In this document: positions 33,035-41,650 of the stretch, piece after piece
How positions within the stretch are numbered: position 1 is the stretch's first letter
Layout of the letters: each line of letters opens with the position of its first letter
Notes under the pieces: generated by a model
Seen by the model: the letters and a program-made list of their open reading frames with translations, nothing else
What the model was told of the DNA's origin: nothing
Database searches by the model: none
Assembly (NCBI GenBank): GCA_903909375.1
Contig: CAIVVM010000063.1
Location: 1-64,000 of the forward strand
Origin: an uncultured Alphaproteobacteria bacterium
Lineage (GTDB): Bacteria > Pseudomonadota > Alphaproteobacteria > Caulobacterales > Caulobacteraceae
Length of the DNA: 64,000 bases
Direction: 5' to 3'
Translations under genes and position numbers: made by a program

Positions 33035-36000
33035 TCAGGTCCGGTCGCTGACGGTCACCGGATCTGGCGCTTCCCGCGGCGTGACCAGGCGAGCCAGCTT
33101 GGGCTTCAGCCAGTTCTCGAAGTCGTCCACGAAACTGTAGACCACCGGCACCAGCACCAGCGACAGCACCGTCGAGGTGATCAGTCCGCCGATCACAGCG
33201 ACCGCCATCGGCTGGCGGAACTCCGCGCCGGCCTCCAGGGCGAACGCTGTCGGCAGCATCCCGGCGGCCATGGCGAGGGTGGTCATGATGATCGGCCGCG
33301 CCCGCTCGCGGCAGGCGTCGATCAGGGCGTCGTGCTGGCTCATGCCTTCGCGCTCACGCTCGATGGCGTATTCCACCAGCAGGATCGAGTTCTTGGCCGC
33401 CAGACCCAGCAGCATCAGGAAGCCGATCAGCGACGGGATCGACAGGGACAGATTGAAGGCCAGAAGGCCCAGGAAGGCCCCGCCCACCGAAAGCGGCAGC
33501 GCCGAGAGGATCACCACCGGTTTGAAGAAGCTGCGGAACAGCAGCACCAGCACGGCGTAGATCATCGAAACGCCGCTGAAGATCGCGACACCGAAACCGC
33601 CGAACAGTTCGGCCATGGCCTCCTGGTTGCCGATCGCGGCGGGCCGCACGCCCTCGGGCAGGTTCTTCATGATGGGCAGGTTGTTGACCGCCTTCTGCGC
33701 TTCGCCGGCTTCGACGCCGTTCAGTTCCGCGCGGATGGTGACCTGCCGCTCGCGGTTCAGCCGGTCGATCCGGGCCGGACCCGCCTGGAAGGTGATGTCC
33801 GCGACACTTTCCAGGGTTGTCGATCCGCCGTTCGCCGTCGGCACCCGCAATGAACGGATCCGTTCGATATCGGCGCGGGCGGATTCCGGCAGCCGGATAC
33901 GGATCGGGATGCGCCGCTCCCCGTCATTGAACTTGGCCACGTTGGCGTCGATGTCGCCGACCGTGGCGACGCGGGCGATGTTGGCGATCACATCGGAGGA
34001 GACACCCAGGCGGGCGGCCTCATCGGCCTTGGGGCGGATGATGATTTCGGGACCGATCGGCGGACGGGTCGGGCGCGGATCGGCCAGTTCGCTGAGGCCG
34101 CGCATCTGCCGTTCGAGCTGGAGACTGGCCGCCAGCAGGTTATCGGGGTTGGAGCCGGTCAGAATCTGCTGGTAACCGGATCCACCCTCGGCGCTCAGGA
34201 AGGTGAGCCGGGCGTCGGGAATCGCGCGCAATTGCTTGCGCAGGCGCGCCCGCATCTCGTCTCCAGTTGTCTTGCGGTCCGGCTTCAGCAGGATGGTTGC
34301 CGTTCCGGTGCGCAGGTCGCCGCCGCCGCCGCCAAAGGAGCCGGGCCCAAAGCTGGAGACCGTTGAGCCGATCTGGATGAAGACGTCGTTGACTTCAGGC
34401 TGCTTGCGGAACAGCGCGTTCAGCTCTGCGGCGATTTCATTCATGTCGTCCACGGTCGCGCCCGGCGGTCCCTGGATGTTCACATAGGCAAAGTCCGGGT
34501 CGCCGGCGGGCTGGAAGCCCTGGGGCAGCATTGGCACCAGGGCCACCGAGCCAAAGAAGATCACGCCCCCGAAGATCGACGCCAGAATCCGGTGCGCCAG
34601 ACACCACTCCAGGGCGTTGCGATAGAAGCCCTCGAACGGCTTCCTCGGCTGTGCGACAGCGCCCGCCTTCAGGAAATAGGCCGCCATGGGCGGGGTCACC
34701 AGGCGCGCCACCAGTAGCGAGAAGAGCACGGCGACCGACACGGTCAGCCCGAACTCCTTGAAGAACTGGCCCGGGATGCCCGGCATGAAGCTGACCGGCG
34801 TGAACACCACCACGATCGCCATGGTGGTCGCCACCACCGCCAGCCCGATGGAGTCCGCGCCCTGGATCGCCGCGTCATAGGGTCGGGCGCCGCGAACGAC
34901 GCGTTTCTCGATATTCTCGATCTCGACGATGGCGTCGTCGACCAGAATGCCCACCACAAGCGTCAGCGCCAGCAGCGTCACGATGTTCAGCGAGAACCCG
35001 GCAAGGCCCATGATCAGGAATGTGGGGATCAGCGAAATCGGCATCGCGACCGCCGTGATCAGGGTCGCGCGCCAGTCCCTGAGGAAGAACAACACCACCA
35101 GCGCCGCCAGAACCATGCCCTCCAGCAGGACATTCTTGGTCGCCTGGAAACTGGCCCGGGTCTCTTCTACCGCCGAGAAGATCTTGGAGAACTTGACGCC
35201 GGGGTTGGCTTTCTCGATCTCGGCCAGCTTCTTGATCACCGCATCTTCGGTGTCGACATCGCTGGCTTCCTTGGTCTTGGACACCTGGAATCCAACCACC
35301 GGCCGGCCGTTGAGGCGGGCGAAGCCGCGCGACTCCGAGGCCCCGTCGCCGATATCGGCCACGTCGGACAGCTTCACGAAACGCCCGCCGCCGGTCGGAA
35401 CGGTAATGTCACGAAGCTGGGCGACAGTTTTGACAGATCCCAGGACCCGAAGCGTTTGCTCGCGTCCGCCCACGGCGACCCGCCCGCCCGGGGCGTCAAC
35501 CTGGAAGCTGCGCAGGGCGTTGTTCACCTGGGCCGCCGTCAGGCCATTGGCAGCCAGCTTGTCGGGGTTGATTACGACATTGATCTCGCGCGCCGAACCG
35601 CCCACGCGGCTGACCTGGGCCACGCCTTTGGCAGCCTGCAGCCCGCGGCTCAGGGTGTCGTCCACGAACCATGAGAGTTCGTCATCGCCCATGTTGGGCG
35701 CCGAGACCGCGTAGGTCAGGATGGGTGCGGACTCATCAATTTCCAGCTGATTGACCGTCGGCTCGTCGATGTCGCGCGGCAGCACGGCGCGCGCCTGGTC
35801 GATCTTGGAGCGGATCTCGTCAGTCTTCTTCTGCAGGTCCTCGCCCAGGTCGAATTGCATGGACGTGGTGGAGACGCCCTGGGTGACGCTGGACTGGATG
35901 GTCTTGATGCCGGAGACGCTGGCCACCGCATCCTCGACCGGACGCGTGATCTGGGTTTCCATCTCGCCCGGCGCTGCGCCGTTCTGGGTGATGGTGACGG

Positions 36001-36151
36001 CGACGACCGGGAACTGGATGTTCGGGTACTGCTTCACCGGCAGGCCGCTGTAGGCGATCAGCCCGGCCAGTACGAGGCCGATGAACAGCACCGTGACCGG
36101 AATGGGATTCCGGATCGACCAGGCTGATATCGGGAAGCCCTGGTCGCTCAT
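33035..36151 (-). CDS. RND multidrug efflux permease (HAE1 family)
   Basis: A 1038-residue inner-membrane pump, third gene of an OMF-adaptor-pump operon; its ATG overlaps the adaptor stop by 4 bases. It starts MSDQGFPISAWSIRNPIPVT with the HAE1-typical short cytosolic lead. Proton-relay residues are in GILVDDAIVEIENIEKR (helix 4) and the helix-10 segment reads FLMLLGLAAKNSILLVEYAI. The periplasmic porter and docking regions are complete, including a Gly-rich loop GPGSFGGGGGDLRTG near residue 600. It ends 9 bases from the opposing FhlB gene. Confidence 0.95.
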   Translation of the reverse strand: MSDQGFPISAWSIRNPIPVTVLFIGLVLAGLIAYSGLPVKQYPNIQFPVVAVTITQNGAAPGEMETQITRPVEDAVASVSGIKTIQSSVTQGVSTTSMQFDLGEDLQKKTDEIRSKIDQARAVLPRDIDEPTVNQLEIDESAPILTYAVSAPNMGDDELSWFVDDTLSRGLQAAKGVAQVSRVGGSAREINVVINPDKLAANGLTAAQVNNALRSFQVDAPGGRVAVGGREQTLRVLGSVKTVAQLRDITVPTGGGRFVKLSDVADIGDGASESRGFARLNGRPVVGFQVSKTKEASDVDTEDAVIKKLAEIEKANPGVKFSKIFSAVEETRASFQATKNVLLEGMVLAALVVLFFLRDWRATLITAVAMPISLIPTFLIMGLAGFSLNIVTLLALTLVVGILVDDAIVEIENIEKRVVRGARPYDAAIQGADSIGLAVVATTMAIVVVFTPVSFMPGIPGQFFKEFGLTVSVAVLFSLLVARLVTPPMAAYFLKAGAVAQPRKPFEGFYRNALEWCLAHRILASIFGGVIFFGSVALVPMLPQGFQPAGDPDFAYVNIQGPPGATVDDMNEIAAELNALFRKQPEVNDVFIQIGSTVSSFGPGSFGGGGGDLRTGTATILLKPDRKTTGDEMRARLRKQLRAIPDARLTFLSAEGGSGYQQILTGSNPDNLLAASLQLERQMRGLSELADPRPTRPPIGPEIIIRPKADEAARLGVSSDVIANIARVATVGDIDANVAKFNDGERRIPIRIRLPESARADIERIRSLRVPTANGGSTTLESVADITFQAGPARIDRLNRERQVTIRAELNGVEAGEAQKAVNNLPIMKNLPEGVRPAAIGNQEAMAELFGGFGVAIFSGVSMIYAVLVLLFRSFFKPVVILSALPLSVGGAFLGLLAFNLSLSIPSLIGFLMLLGLAAKNSILLVEYAIEREREGMSQHDALIDACRERARPIIMTTLAMAAGMLPTAFALEAGAEFRQPMAVAVIGGLITSTVLSLVLVPVVYSFVDDFENWLKPKLARLVTPREAPDPVTVSDRT

Positions 36152-37278
36152 TGTTTGGCCGCCGCAGCCTTGGGTGCGGGCCCGGGTGCGGCGCCTTCAA
36201 CCGGCCTGACCAGATCGCCGTCGAGCATCAGGGCGGCGGCATTGGCCACTACCCGCGATCCGGCAGGCGGTCCCTTGACGATCTGCACCAGGCCGGAACC
36301 GCGCTGGCCGGCCTGGATCAGCACCCGCTTCACACGATTGTTGGCGCCCAGCACCATCAGACTGGCCCCGTCAGCGTCGTAGCGGATCGCCGTCTCGGGC
36401 ACGGTCAGGACCACGCCGCTGGCATCCATGAACACGGCGCGGGCAAAGCCGCCGACCCGAACGTCCTGGCGCACCGGCAGCAGCACCCGCACCCGACCCA
36501 ACCGGGTCTGCGGATTGATCTGCGGGCTGATCAGTCGCACCTGGCCCTGCACATTGGCGCCGCTGGGCAGGGTCACCGTGGCGGACTGCCCGGGGCGAAC
36601 ACGGGCCAGGTCGTCTTCGCTGAGGTCAGCGGCCAGTTCGACCTGACCGTCACGCGCCATCCGGAACCAGGGGTTGGCGCCGCCGGCAGAAAGGTCGCCC
36701 GGTCGCACATTCCGTTCGAGGATCAATCCCGATACGGGCGCCGTGACAGCGAGTTTGGCCGAGCGCGTCTTCAGGTCGCGGAAATTGGCGGCCTGTGCGC
36801 GGGCCTGTGCGCGGGCCGCCCGGGCCTGCAGGCGGCGTTGCTCGATCTGTTCCTGCGAGAGCACGCCCTGTCCATCCAGATCGCGGACACGATTGGCCTG
36901 ATCCTCGGCCTGCAGGGCGTTGGCCTCGGCCTGGGCGGCGATGGCTTCCGCCTGCGCCACCTGGGAGGAGATCAGGGTTGGGTCGAGCTGCACCAGGGTT
37001 TGCCCCGCGCGGACATAGTCACCCACATCTGCCAGGACCCGTGCGACCCGGTAGCCGTTGACCTCAGGCAGAACGGCCGCCTCCTCGCGGGCGATCATGT
37101 CGCCGGACGCCGCCAGGGCGCCCGTGATCGGTCGAGCCTCGACCGTCACAATGCGGACCGCGCGGGCCTGATCGGCCTCGGTCTGCTTGGCGGGTTCGGA
37201 TTTCTGGCAGGCGGCGAGCGCCAGCAGGGCCATGAGCGATAAGGAAGTTCTGATGGGATGCATGCGGCTTTGTCTCAT
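36148..37278 (-). CDS. RND efflux periplasmic adaptor lipoprotein
   Basis: A 376-residue membrane fusion protein with lipobox LAAC (C24) after MRQSRMHPIRTSLSLMALLA. It has barrel-sandwich halves (GDMIAREEAAVLPEVNGYRV then ARVLADVGDYVRAGQTLVQL, and TAPVSGLILERNVRPGDL), a long alpha-hairpin between residues about 100 and 170 rich in Ala/Gln/Glu, and a C-terminal beta domain ending in a proline/alanine tail. It overlaps both neighbours by 4 bases (outer-membrane factor upstream, permease downstream). Confidence 0.93.
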   Translation of the reverse strand: MRQSRMHPIRTSLSLMALLALAACQKSEPAKQTEADQARAVRIVTVEARPITGALAASGDMIAREEAAVLPEVNGYRVARVLADVGDYVRAGQTLVQLDPTLISSQVAQAEAIAAQAEANALQAEDQANRVRDLDGQGVLSQEQIEQRRLQARAARAQARAQAANFRDLKTRSAKLAVTAPVSGLILERNVRPGDLSAGGANPWFRMARDGQVELAADLSEDDLARVRPGQSATVTLPSGANVQGQVRLISPQINPQTRLGRVRVLLPVRQDVRVGGFARAVFMDASGVVLTVPETAIRYDADGASLMVLGANNRVKRVLIQAGQRGSGLVQIVKGPPAGSRVVANAAALMLDGDLVRPVEGAAPGPAPKAAAAKQ

Positions 37279-38690
37279 CGGGCCCGGGCGTAGGACTGGG
37301 GCGCCCAGCCTCCGCCCAGCGCCTTGTAGGCTTGCACGGAGCGCCGGAGCGCCTGGACCTGGGCGGCGGTCAGCTGGGCGCGGACGGCGCGCCAGGAACG
37401 TTCAGCCGACAGTGTGGTGGAAAGGTCGGTCAGACCGCGGCTGTAGCCGGCGGCGGAGGCCTGATAGGCGCGCGCCGCGCGGGTTTCACCGTCGGTCAGC
37501 AGGACGACGCGCCGGCGGTCGGCCTCGAGGCTGACCAGGGCGCTCTCGGACTCCTGAAACGCCGTCTGCACGGACTTTTCGTAGGCGGTTACAGCCTGTT
37601 CGGTGCGCGCGTTGCGGACCTTCAGTTCGGTCATCAGCCGCGGAATGGACAGGACCGGCTGGGAGATGGAGCCGCCGATCGACCAGTTCTGGGATTCGGA
37701 CGAGAAATTGGGCTGGACGATCTTCGACCATCCGATACCCGGGGACAGGGTGAAGGTCGGGAAGAACGCGAGCGCGGCCAGTTTCTCCTGGCCGACCGCT
37801 GACCGGAGGCGCTGCTGGGCCTGGCGGACATCAGGACGTCGCTGGAGCAGGTCGCTGGGGATCAGGACCGGGACAGCCGGCGCCTCGCCGACGACGGGAG
37901 GGGCGGCCACGTTCACCGTCGGCTCGACCGTTCGCCCGGCAAGGATCAGGATGGCGCGCTTCTGGATCTGGAGCTGGGCTTCCAGGCCCGCCACCTGGGC
38001 CTGTGCCTGGGCCAGGTCTCCGGCGACTCGATCCGGCTCTGTCGAGGCTGCGAGGCCCACGGCGGCGCGTTTGCTGGCCACCTCATAAAGCTGCGTCTGG
38101 ATTCGCGCGGTTTCCTGCGCGTCGGCCAGCTGGATCGCCAGGCCGCGCGCCTGGAAATAGGCGTCAGCGGTCTGGGCCGCGATTCCGGCGCGAGCAGCCT
38201 CATAGGCGAACCGGATCGCATCGACTTCGGCGTTGGCCGACTTGCCGGCCGCGAAGGCGCGGCCGAAGGGATCGATTTCCCAGCTGACGTTGAAATTCGC
38301 CGAATAGCTCTCCGACGTGCCATCGTTCGTGAACCCGGGGATGTTGGCCCGGGTCCCGGACAGTTGCTCGGTTGTGGTCTCGCGACCGCCGGCCGTGGCG
38401 TTGCCCGTGGGCAGGTACTGCAGGATCGCGCTGGTCCGCTGGGCCTTCACCTCGTCAAGACGGGACCTCGCCGTGCGGATGTCCGGATTGCGGACCAGGG
38501 CCTGCTCGATCAGGGTGGTCAGCTCGGGATCGTTGAAGGCGGTCCACCAGGTGTCGAGCGCGATGGATCCCGGAGGCGCGGCGGGCGTTTCGTAAGCCGT
38601 CGGCAGGGCCAGATCAGCCTTGCGCGGCGTCACGCACCCGGCCAACGCCAGGGCGGCCAGCGACACAGAGGCGATAGTGGCAAGTCGCAT
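37275..38690 (-). CDS. Outer-membrane efflux channel lipoprotein (TolC/NodT family)
   Basis: A 471-residue OMF channel with a lipoprotein signal MRLATIASVSLAALALAGC (C19). Two TolC-like repeats are visible: helical ARSRLDEVKAQRTSAILQYL and LRSAVGQEKLAALAFFPTFT with SPGIGWSKIV, and the NodT-type ending RRSVQAYKALGGGW. It is the first gene of the operon OMF-adaptor-pump. ATG 38690 was chosen because it begins the lipoprotein signal; further upstream lies the regulatory region shared with the divergent TetR gene. It could also serve the incomplete RND pair at 21-25 kb. Confidence 0.92.
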   Translation of the reverse strand: MRLATIASVSLAALALAGCVTPRKADLALPTAYETPAAPPGSIALDTWWTAFNDPELTTLIEQALVRNPDIRTARSRLDEVKAQRTSAILQYLPTGNATAGGRETTTEQLSGTRANIPGFTNDGTSESYSANFNVSWEIDPFGRAFAAGKSANAEVDAIRFAYEAARAGIAAQTADAYFQARGLAIQLADAQETARIQTQLYEVASKRAAVGLAASTEPDRVAGDLAQAQAQVAGLEAQLQIQKRAILILAGRTVEPTVNVAAPPVVGEAPAVPVLIPSDLLQRRPDVRQAQQRLRSAVGQEKLAALAFFPTFTLSPGIGWSKIVQPNFSSESQNWSIGGSISQPVLSIPRLMTELKVRNARTEQAVTAYEKSVQTAFQESESALVSLEADRRRVVLLTDGETRAARAYQASAAGYSRGLTDLSTTLSAERSWRAVRAQLTAAQVQALRRSVQAYKALGGGWAPQSYARAR

Positions 38691-38771
38691 TCGGTTATCG
38701 TTCACGCGGCTGGTCAAGAGAGAGCGGCGCGCATAGCGCCGGAGCATCGCGCATTCTGTGCGTATCCCCAC

Positions 38772-38806
38772 AGGGTCTCTTCGGACCCTTGCAAATCGGC
38801 ATTTGC
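38772..38806. promoter_or_regulatory. Tandem palindromes between RND operon and TetR gene
   Basis: Two perfect inverted repeats lie one base apart: AGGGTC-N6-GACCCT (38772-38789) and GCAAAT-N4-ATTTGC (38791-38806). Both sit in the 167-base divergent region, about 80 bases from the OMF start and 50 from the TetR start. The second has the classic size of a TetR operator. Confidence 0.55.
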
Positions 38807-38857
38807 CGGAAACTCCGTATGATGTAAAGTGTTTTATATGTAATGTTCAGAGGCGGC

Positions 38858-39628
38858 ATGACTTCGGATATCACCGATCGCGGCGACCCCCAGCGGAGCC
38901 TTGAACGGCTCTGGGGCCGGCAGGAGCCGGGACGGCGCGGGCCGAAGCAAAGCCTGTCGACCGCCGAGGTCGTCGACATGGCTATCGCGCTGGCGGACAA
39001 GCAGGGCGTGCAGGCCCTGTCCATGCGCAAGGTGGCCGAAGCCGTGGGGGTGTCCCCCATGTCTCTCTATACCTACGTGCCCTCCAAGGCCGAGCTTCTG
39101 GACCTGATGTTCGACCGGGTGCTGGGCGACACCGCAGACCCCGACGAAACGGTGATCGGGTGGCGCCAGCAGCTGGCGTTCATGGCGCGCGAAAGATGGA
39201 CGCTCAGTGAGCGCCATCCCTGGCTGCTGGATCTGGCGACCCACAGGCCGCCGCTGGGCCCCAACATGATGCAAAAGGCGCTGGCGATGCTGAGCGCGGT
39301 CGTGACCATGGGTTTGACGCCGCAGGAGACGGGCCTGGCCGCCGATCTGCTGCAGGACTACATCACCGGCGCCCTGCGTTCGGCGCGCGAGGCGCGCGAG
39401 GCCGAACAAGTAACCGGGCTCACTGATGAACAGTGGTTTTCCATCGTCTGGCCGGCGCTGGAGAAAAACCTGGACCAGCAGCACCTGCATACCATCAGCC
39501 AGATCAGCGAAGGGCGCCGCGAACGAAGGCGCTCACCCGACGAGCGAACGGAAAGATTCGAGTTCGGTCTGCAGCGCGTGCTGGATGGGCTTGAGGCCTT
39601 TGTTCAGAGACGCCAGGCGACGACCTGA
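38858..39628 (+). CDS. TetR/AcrR family repressor with TetR_C-type C-domain
   Basis: A 256-residue regulator. After a charged N-tail (QEPGRRGPKQSLST) comes the HTH: VVDMAIALADKQGVQALSMR followed by KVAEAVGVSPMSLYTYVPSK. The C-terminal part (WRQQLAFMARERWTLSERHP, WLLDLATHRPPLGP) fits the TetR_C_1-type ligand domain of drug-responsive repressors. ATG 38858 has AGAGG 4 bases before it and is preferred over the ATG at 38843. It is divergent from the OMF-adaptor-RND operon and the likely repressor of it. Confidence 0.9.
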   Translation: MTSDITDRGDPQRSLERLWGRQEPGRRGPKQSLSTAEVVDMAIALADKQGVQALSMRKVAEAVGVSPMSLYTYVPSKAELLDLMFDRVLGDTADPDETVIGWRQQLAFMARERWTLSERHPWLLDLATHRPPLGPNMMQKALAMLSAVVTMGLTPQETGLAADLLQDYITGALRSAREAREAEQVTGLTDEQWFSIVWPALEKNLDQQHLHTISQISEGRRERRRSPDERTERFEFGLQRVLDGLEAFVQRRQATT

Positions 39629-39651
39629 CGAAAGGCCTCGTCGCCCCGGGA

Positions 39652-40677
39652 TTAGGCGGGCCGCAGTCGATAGTGGCTGACGCCCCATTCCGTGCCGCCG
39701 CGGTGACCGAACAGTCCCGCGGTCGCCAGGAAGAACAGCCGCCAGCGTCGATGCCAGAGCGTGGCGTCCTTGCCGTAGACGGTCTCCAGAACCGGGCGGA
39801 TCTTCGCAAGATTGCTGTCGTAGAGTTCAAGCCAGTGGAGCGCTGTCTTCTGATAATGGCTGCCGCTCCAGCGCCAGTCCTGCTCCAGCACAAAGAGGTC
39901 CGGGAACTGGGCGATCAATCCGTGGCTGGGCATCACCCCGCCGGAGAAGAAGTATTTGCCGATCCAGTCGGCCTCATCGTTCAGGTCGAAGCGATACGGC
40001 GCGGTCTTGTGAGTGAACACGTGGATGAACAGCCGTCCATCCGGCTTGAGCCAGGTCTTTACCCGGCTCAGGAGGGCCCGCCAGTTGGCCATGTGCTCGA
40101 ACATTTCCACCGAAACCACGCGGTCGAAGGCGCCAGGCGCCTCGAAGTCGTTCATGTCGCAGGTGATGATCTCGAGGTTCGTCAGGCCCCGTTCGGCGGC
40201 GCGCGCCAGGATGAATTCGCGCTGGCTGGCGGAATTGGAAACACCGGTGATGCTGGCCTTGGGATAGGTCTTGGCCATCCAGAGCGACAATGAGCCCCAG
40301 CCGCAGCCCAACTCCAGGATCTGCTGGCCGTCTTGCAGGTCGGCATGCTCGGCGGTCTCGCGCAGGCCCTGCTCCTCGGCCTGGGCCAGGGTGTCGCCGG
40401 GATTTAGGTACAGGGCGCTGGAATACTTCAGTTGCGGGCCCAGGCAGTTCAGGAAGAACTCGGCCGGCAGTTCGTAGTGCTGGGCGTTGGCGGCGTCAGC
40501 GTGCTCGGCGATCGGCCGCTCGGCCATTTCGCGCGCAAAGGCCGCCTCCGTGCCTGGGCCGGCCCCGACCAGCTGGCGGCGCGCATTGGCGACCAGCAGG
40601 GTGATGGCGGTCCTGCGGACAACATCGGGAAGCGGCGCGCCCTCAAAGGCGTCGATGGTGGCGGCGATCAGGCTCAT
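39652..40677 (-). CDS. Cyclopropane-fatty-acyl-phospholipid synthase-family methyltransferase
   Basis: A 341-residue SAM-dependent enzyme acting on unsaturated membrane acyl chains. The SAM site is QILELGCGWGSLSLWMAKTY, followed by SNSASQREFI, the acidic VVSVEMFEHMANW and WRWSGSHYQKTALHWLE, the CFA-synthase lipid-site region. It is shorter than E. coli Cfa (382) because the N-terminal lipid-binding domain is reduced. It lies 38 bases after the DUF1295 gene on the same strand. The product may be a cyclopropane, methyl-branched or furan fatty-acid precursor; related clusters in Rhodobacter make furan fatty acids under sigmaE/ChrR control (recalled knowledge). Confidence 0.88.
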   Translation of the reverse strand: MSLIAATIDAFEGAPLPDVVRRTAITLLVANARRQLVGAGPGTEAAFAREMAERPIAEHADAANAQHYELPAEFFLNCLGPQLKYSSALYLNPGDTLAQAEEQGLRETAEHADLQDGQQILELGCGWGSLSLWMAKTYPKASITGVSNSASQREFILARAAERGLTNLEIITCDMNDFEAPGAFDRVVSVEMFEHMANWRALLSRVKTWLKPDGRLFIHVFTHKTAPYRFDLNDEADWIGKYFFSGGVMPSHGLIAQFPDLFVLEQDWRWSGSHYQKTALHWLELYDSNLAKIRPVLETVYGKDATLWHRRWRLFFLATAGLFGHRGGTEWGVSHYRLRPA

Positions 40678-40715
40678 GGGGGTAAGGACTCGACAACTCG
40701 GGTTGAGGGCCGCGC

Positions 40716-41510
40716 TTAGCGCGCCTTGGGCGGGAAGGGGAAGAACACACTCACGCGTTGCTGATACGCGCGGAACAGGTCGCCCCGTGATTTCAGCATC
40801 GTCTGCTCCAGCAGCGGCACGCCCGACACGTAGCGCAGCAGGCCGTACATGACGATCGGCGCGGTCAGGCTGAGCCAGGTGACAGGCTGCGTCGGGACCA
40901 GAGCCATGGCCGGATAGGCCATCCAGCCCAGCCACTGGAAAAAGTAGTTCGGATGCCGCGACCAGGCCCACAGGCCGCGATCCATCACCTGGCCCTTGTT
41001 GTCGGGGTTGGCGCGAAATCCCTTCATCTGGTTGTCGGAAACCGTCTCACCGACAATCGCGATCAGAAAGATCGCGACGCCCAGCGCATCGCGCAGGTCA
41101 AGCGCCGGCTCGGGCCGGTGGGCGGCCAGCACCACGGATATCGCCAGCAGGGCCGTCGCCGGCGCCTGCGGCAGGGTGACGAACAGCATCCGGAACGGGT
41201 AGGTCCTGGGGTCGCCGTCGCGGAACGCGGCATAGCGGATATCCTCAGGGTGGCCTGCGACACGCGGCGTAAGATAGAGCCCCAGCCTGACGCCCCAGAT
41301 CAGCATGAACGCCGCCACCAGCCACTGGCGAGGTTCGTGCGCCGCGTCGCCGACAGGAAAGAGCGCCGCCGCGGCCAGGACGGCGCCAGTGCCCCAGGTC
41401 CAGAATACGTCCGTCCAGCCGCCATTGCGCCGCGCCATTCCGAAAGCCCACGCCGACAGCATCACACCCAGCATCGCCGCCAGCACACCCGGAACTATCA
41501 CCAACAGCAT
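40716..41510 (-). CDS. DUF1295 membrane protein (steroid 5-alpha-reductase/isoprenylcysteine-methyltransferase fold)
   Basis: A 264-residue inner-membrane protein with about seven helices and the C-terminal signature WAWSRHPNYFFQWLGWMAYP, where SRHPNYF is the NADPH/lipid-site motif shared with steroid reductases and ICMT. Also present are PRTYPFRMLFVTLPQA and ETVSDNQMKGFRANPDNKGQ. A reductase role on a modified acyl chain fits its place beside the CFA-type methyltransferase. ATG 41510 (MLLVIVPGVLA) has AGGAG before it. It starts the minus-strand half of a divergent lipid cluster. Confidence 0.85.
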   Translation of the reverse strand: MLLVIVPGVLAAMLGVMLSAWAFGMARRNGGWTDVFWTWGTGAVLAAAALFPVGDAAHEPRQWLVAAFMLIWGVRLGLYLTPRVAGHPEDIRYAAFRDGDPRTYPFRMLFVTLPQAPATALLAISVVLAAHRPEPALDLRDALGVAIFLIAIVGETVSDNQMKGFRANPDNKGQVMDRGLWAWSRHPNYFFQWLGWMAYPAMALVPTQPVTWLSLTAPIVMYGLLRYVSGVPLLEQTMLKSRGDLFRAYQQRVSVFFPFPPKAR

Positions 41511-41568
41511 CGGACACTCCTGTTGCAGCCATACGACCACGTCCCGGGCGCGGACGCATCCGGGACTG

Positions 41569-41621
41569 TGATCCGGCCGTAGGCTTTGCTAAGCAGAAGT
41601 ACGTTGGGATCGCACGTACTT
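41569..41621 (+). promoter_or_regulatory. ECF-type promoter-like element and perfect inverted repeat
   Basis: TGATCC (41569-41574), a 15-base spacer and TAAG (41590-41593) resemble the TGATCC...TAAGA elements of the sigmaE-ChrR singlet-oxygen regulon. Directly downstream AAGTACGT (41597-41604), 9 bases and ACGTACTT (41614-41621) form a perfect 8-bp inverted repeat, an operator or leader hairpin, 30 bases before the TTG start of the oxidoreductase gene. Confidence 0.5.
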
Positions 41622-41650
41622 TGCGCTCACACAGATAGGGATTACCTGGC

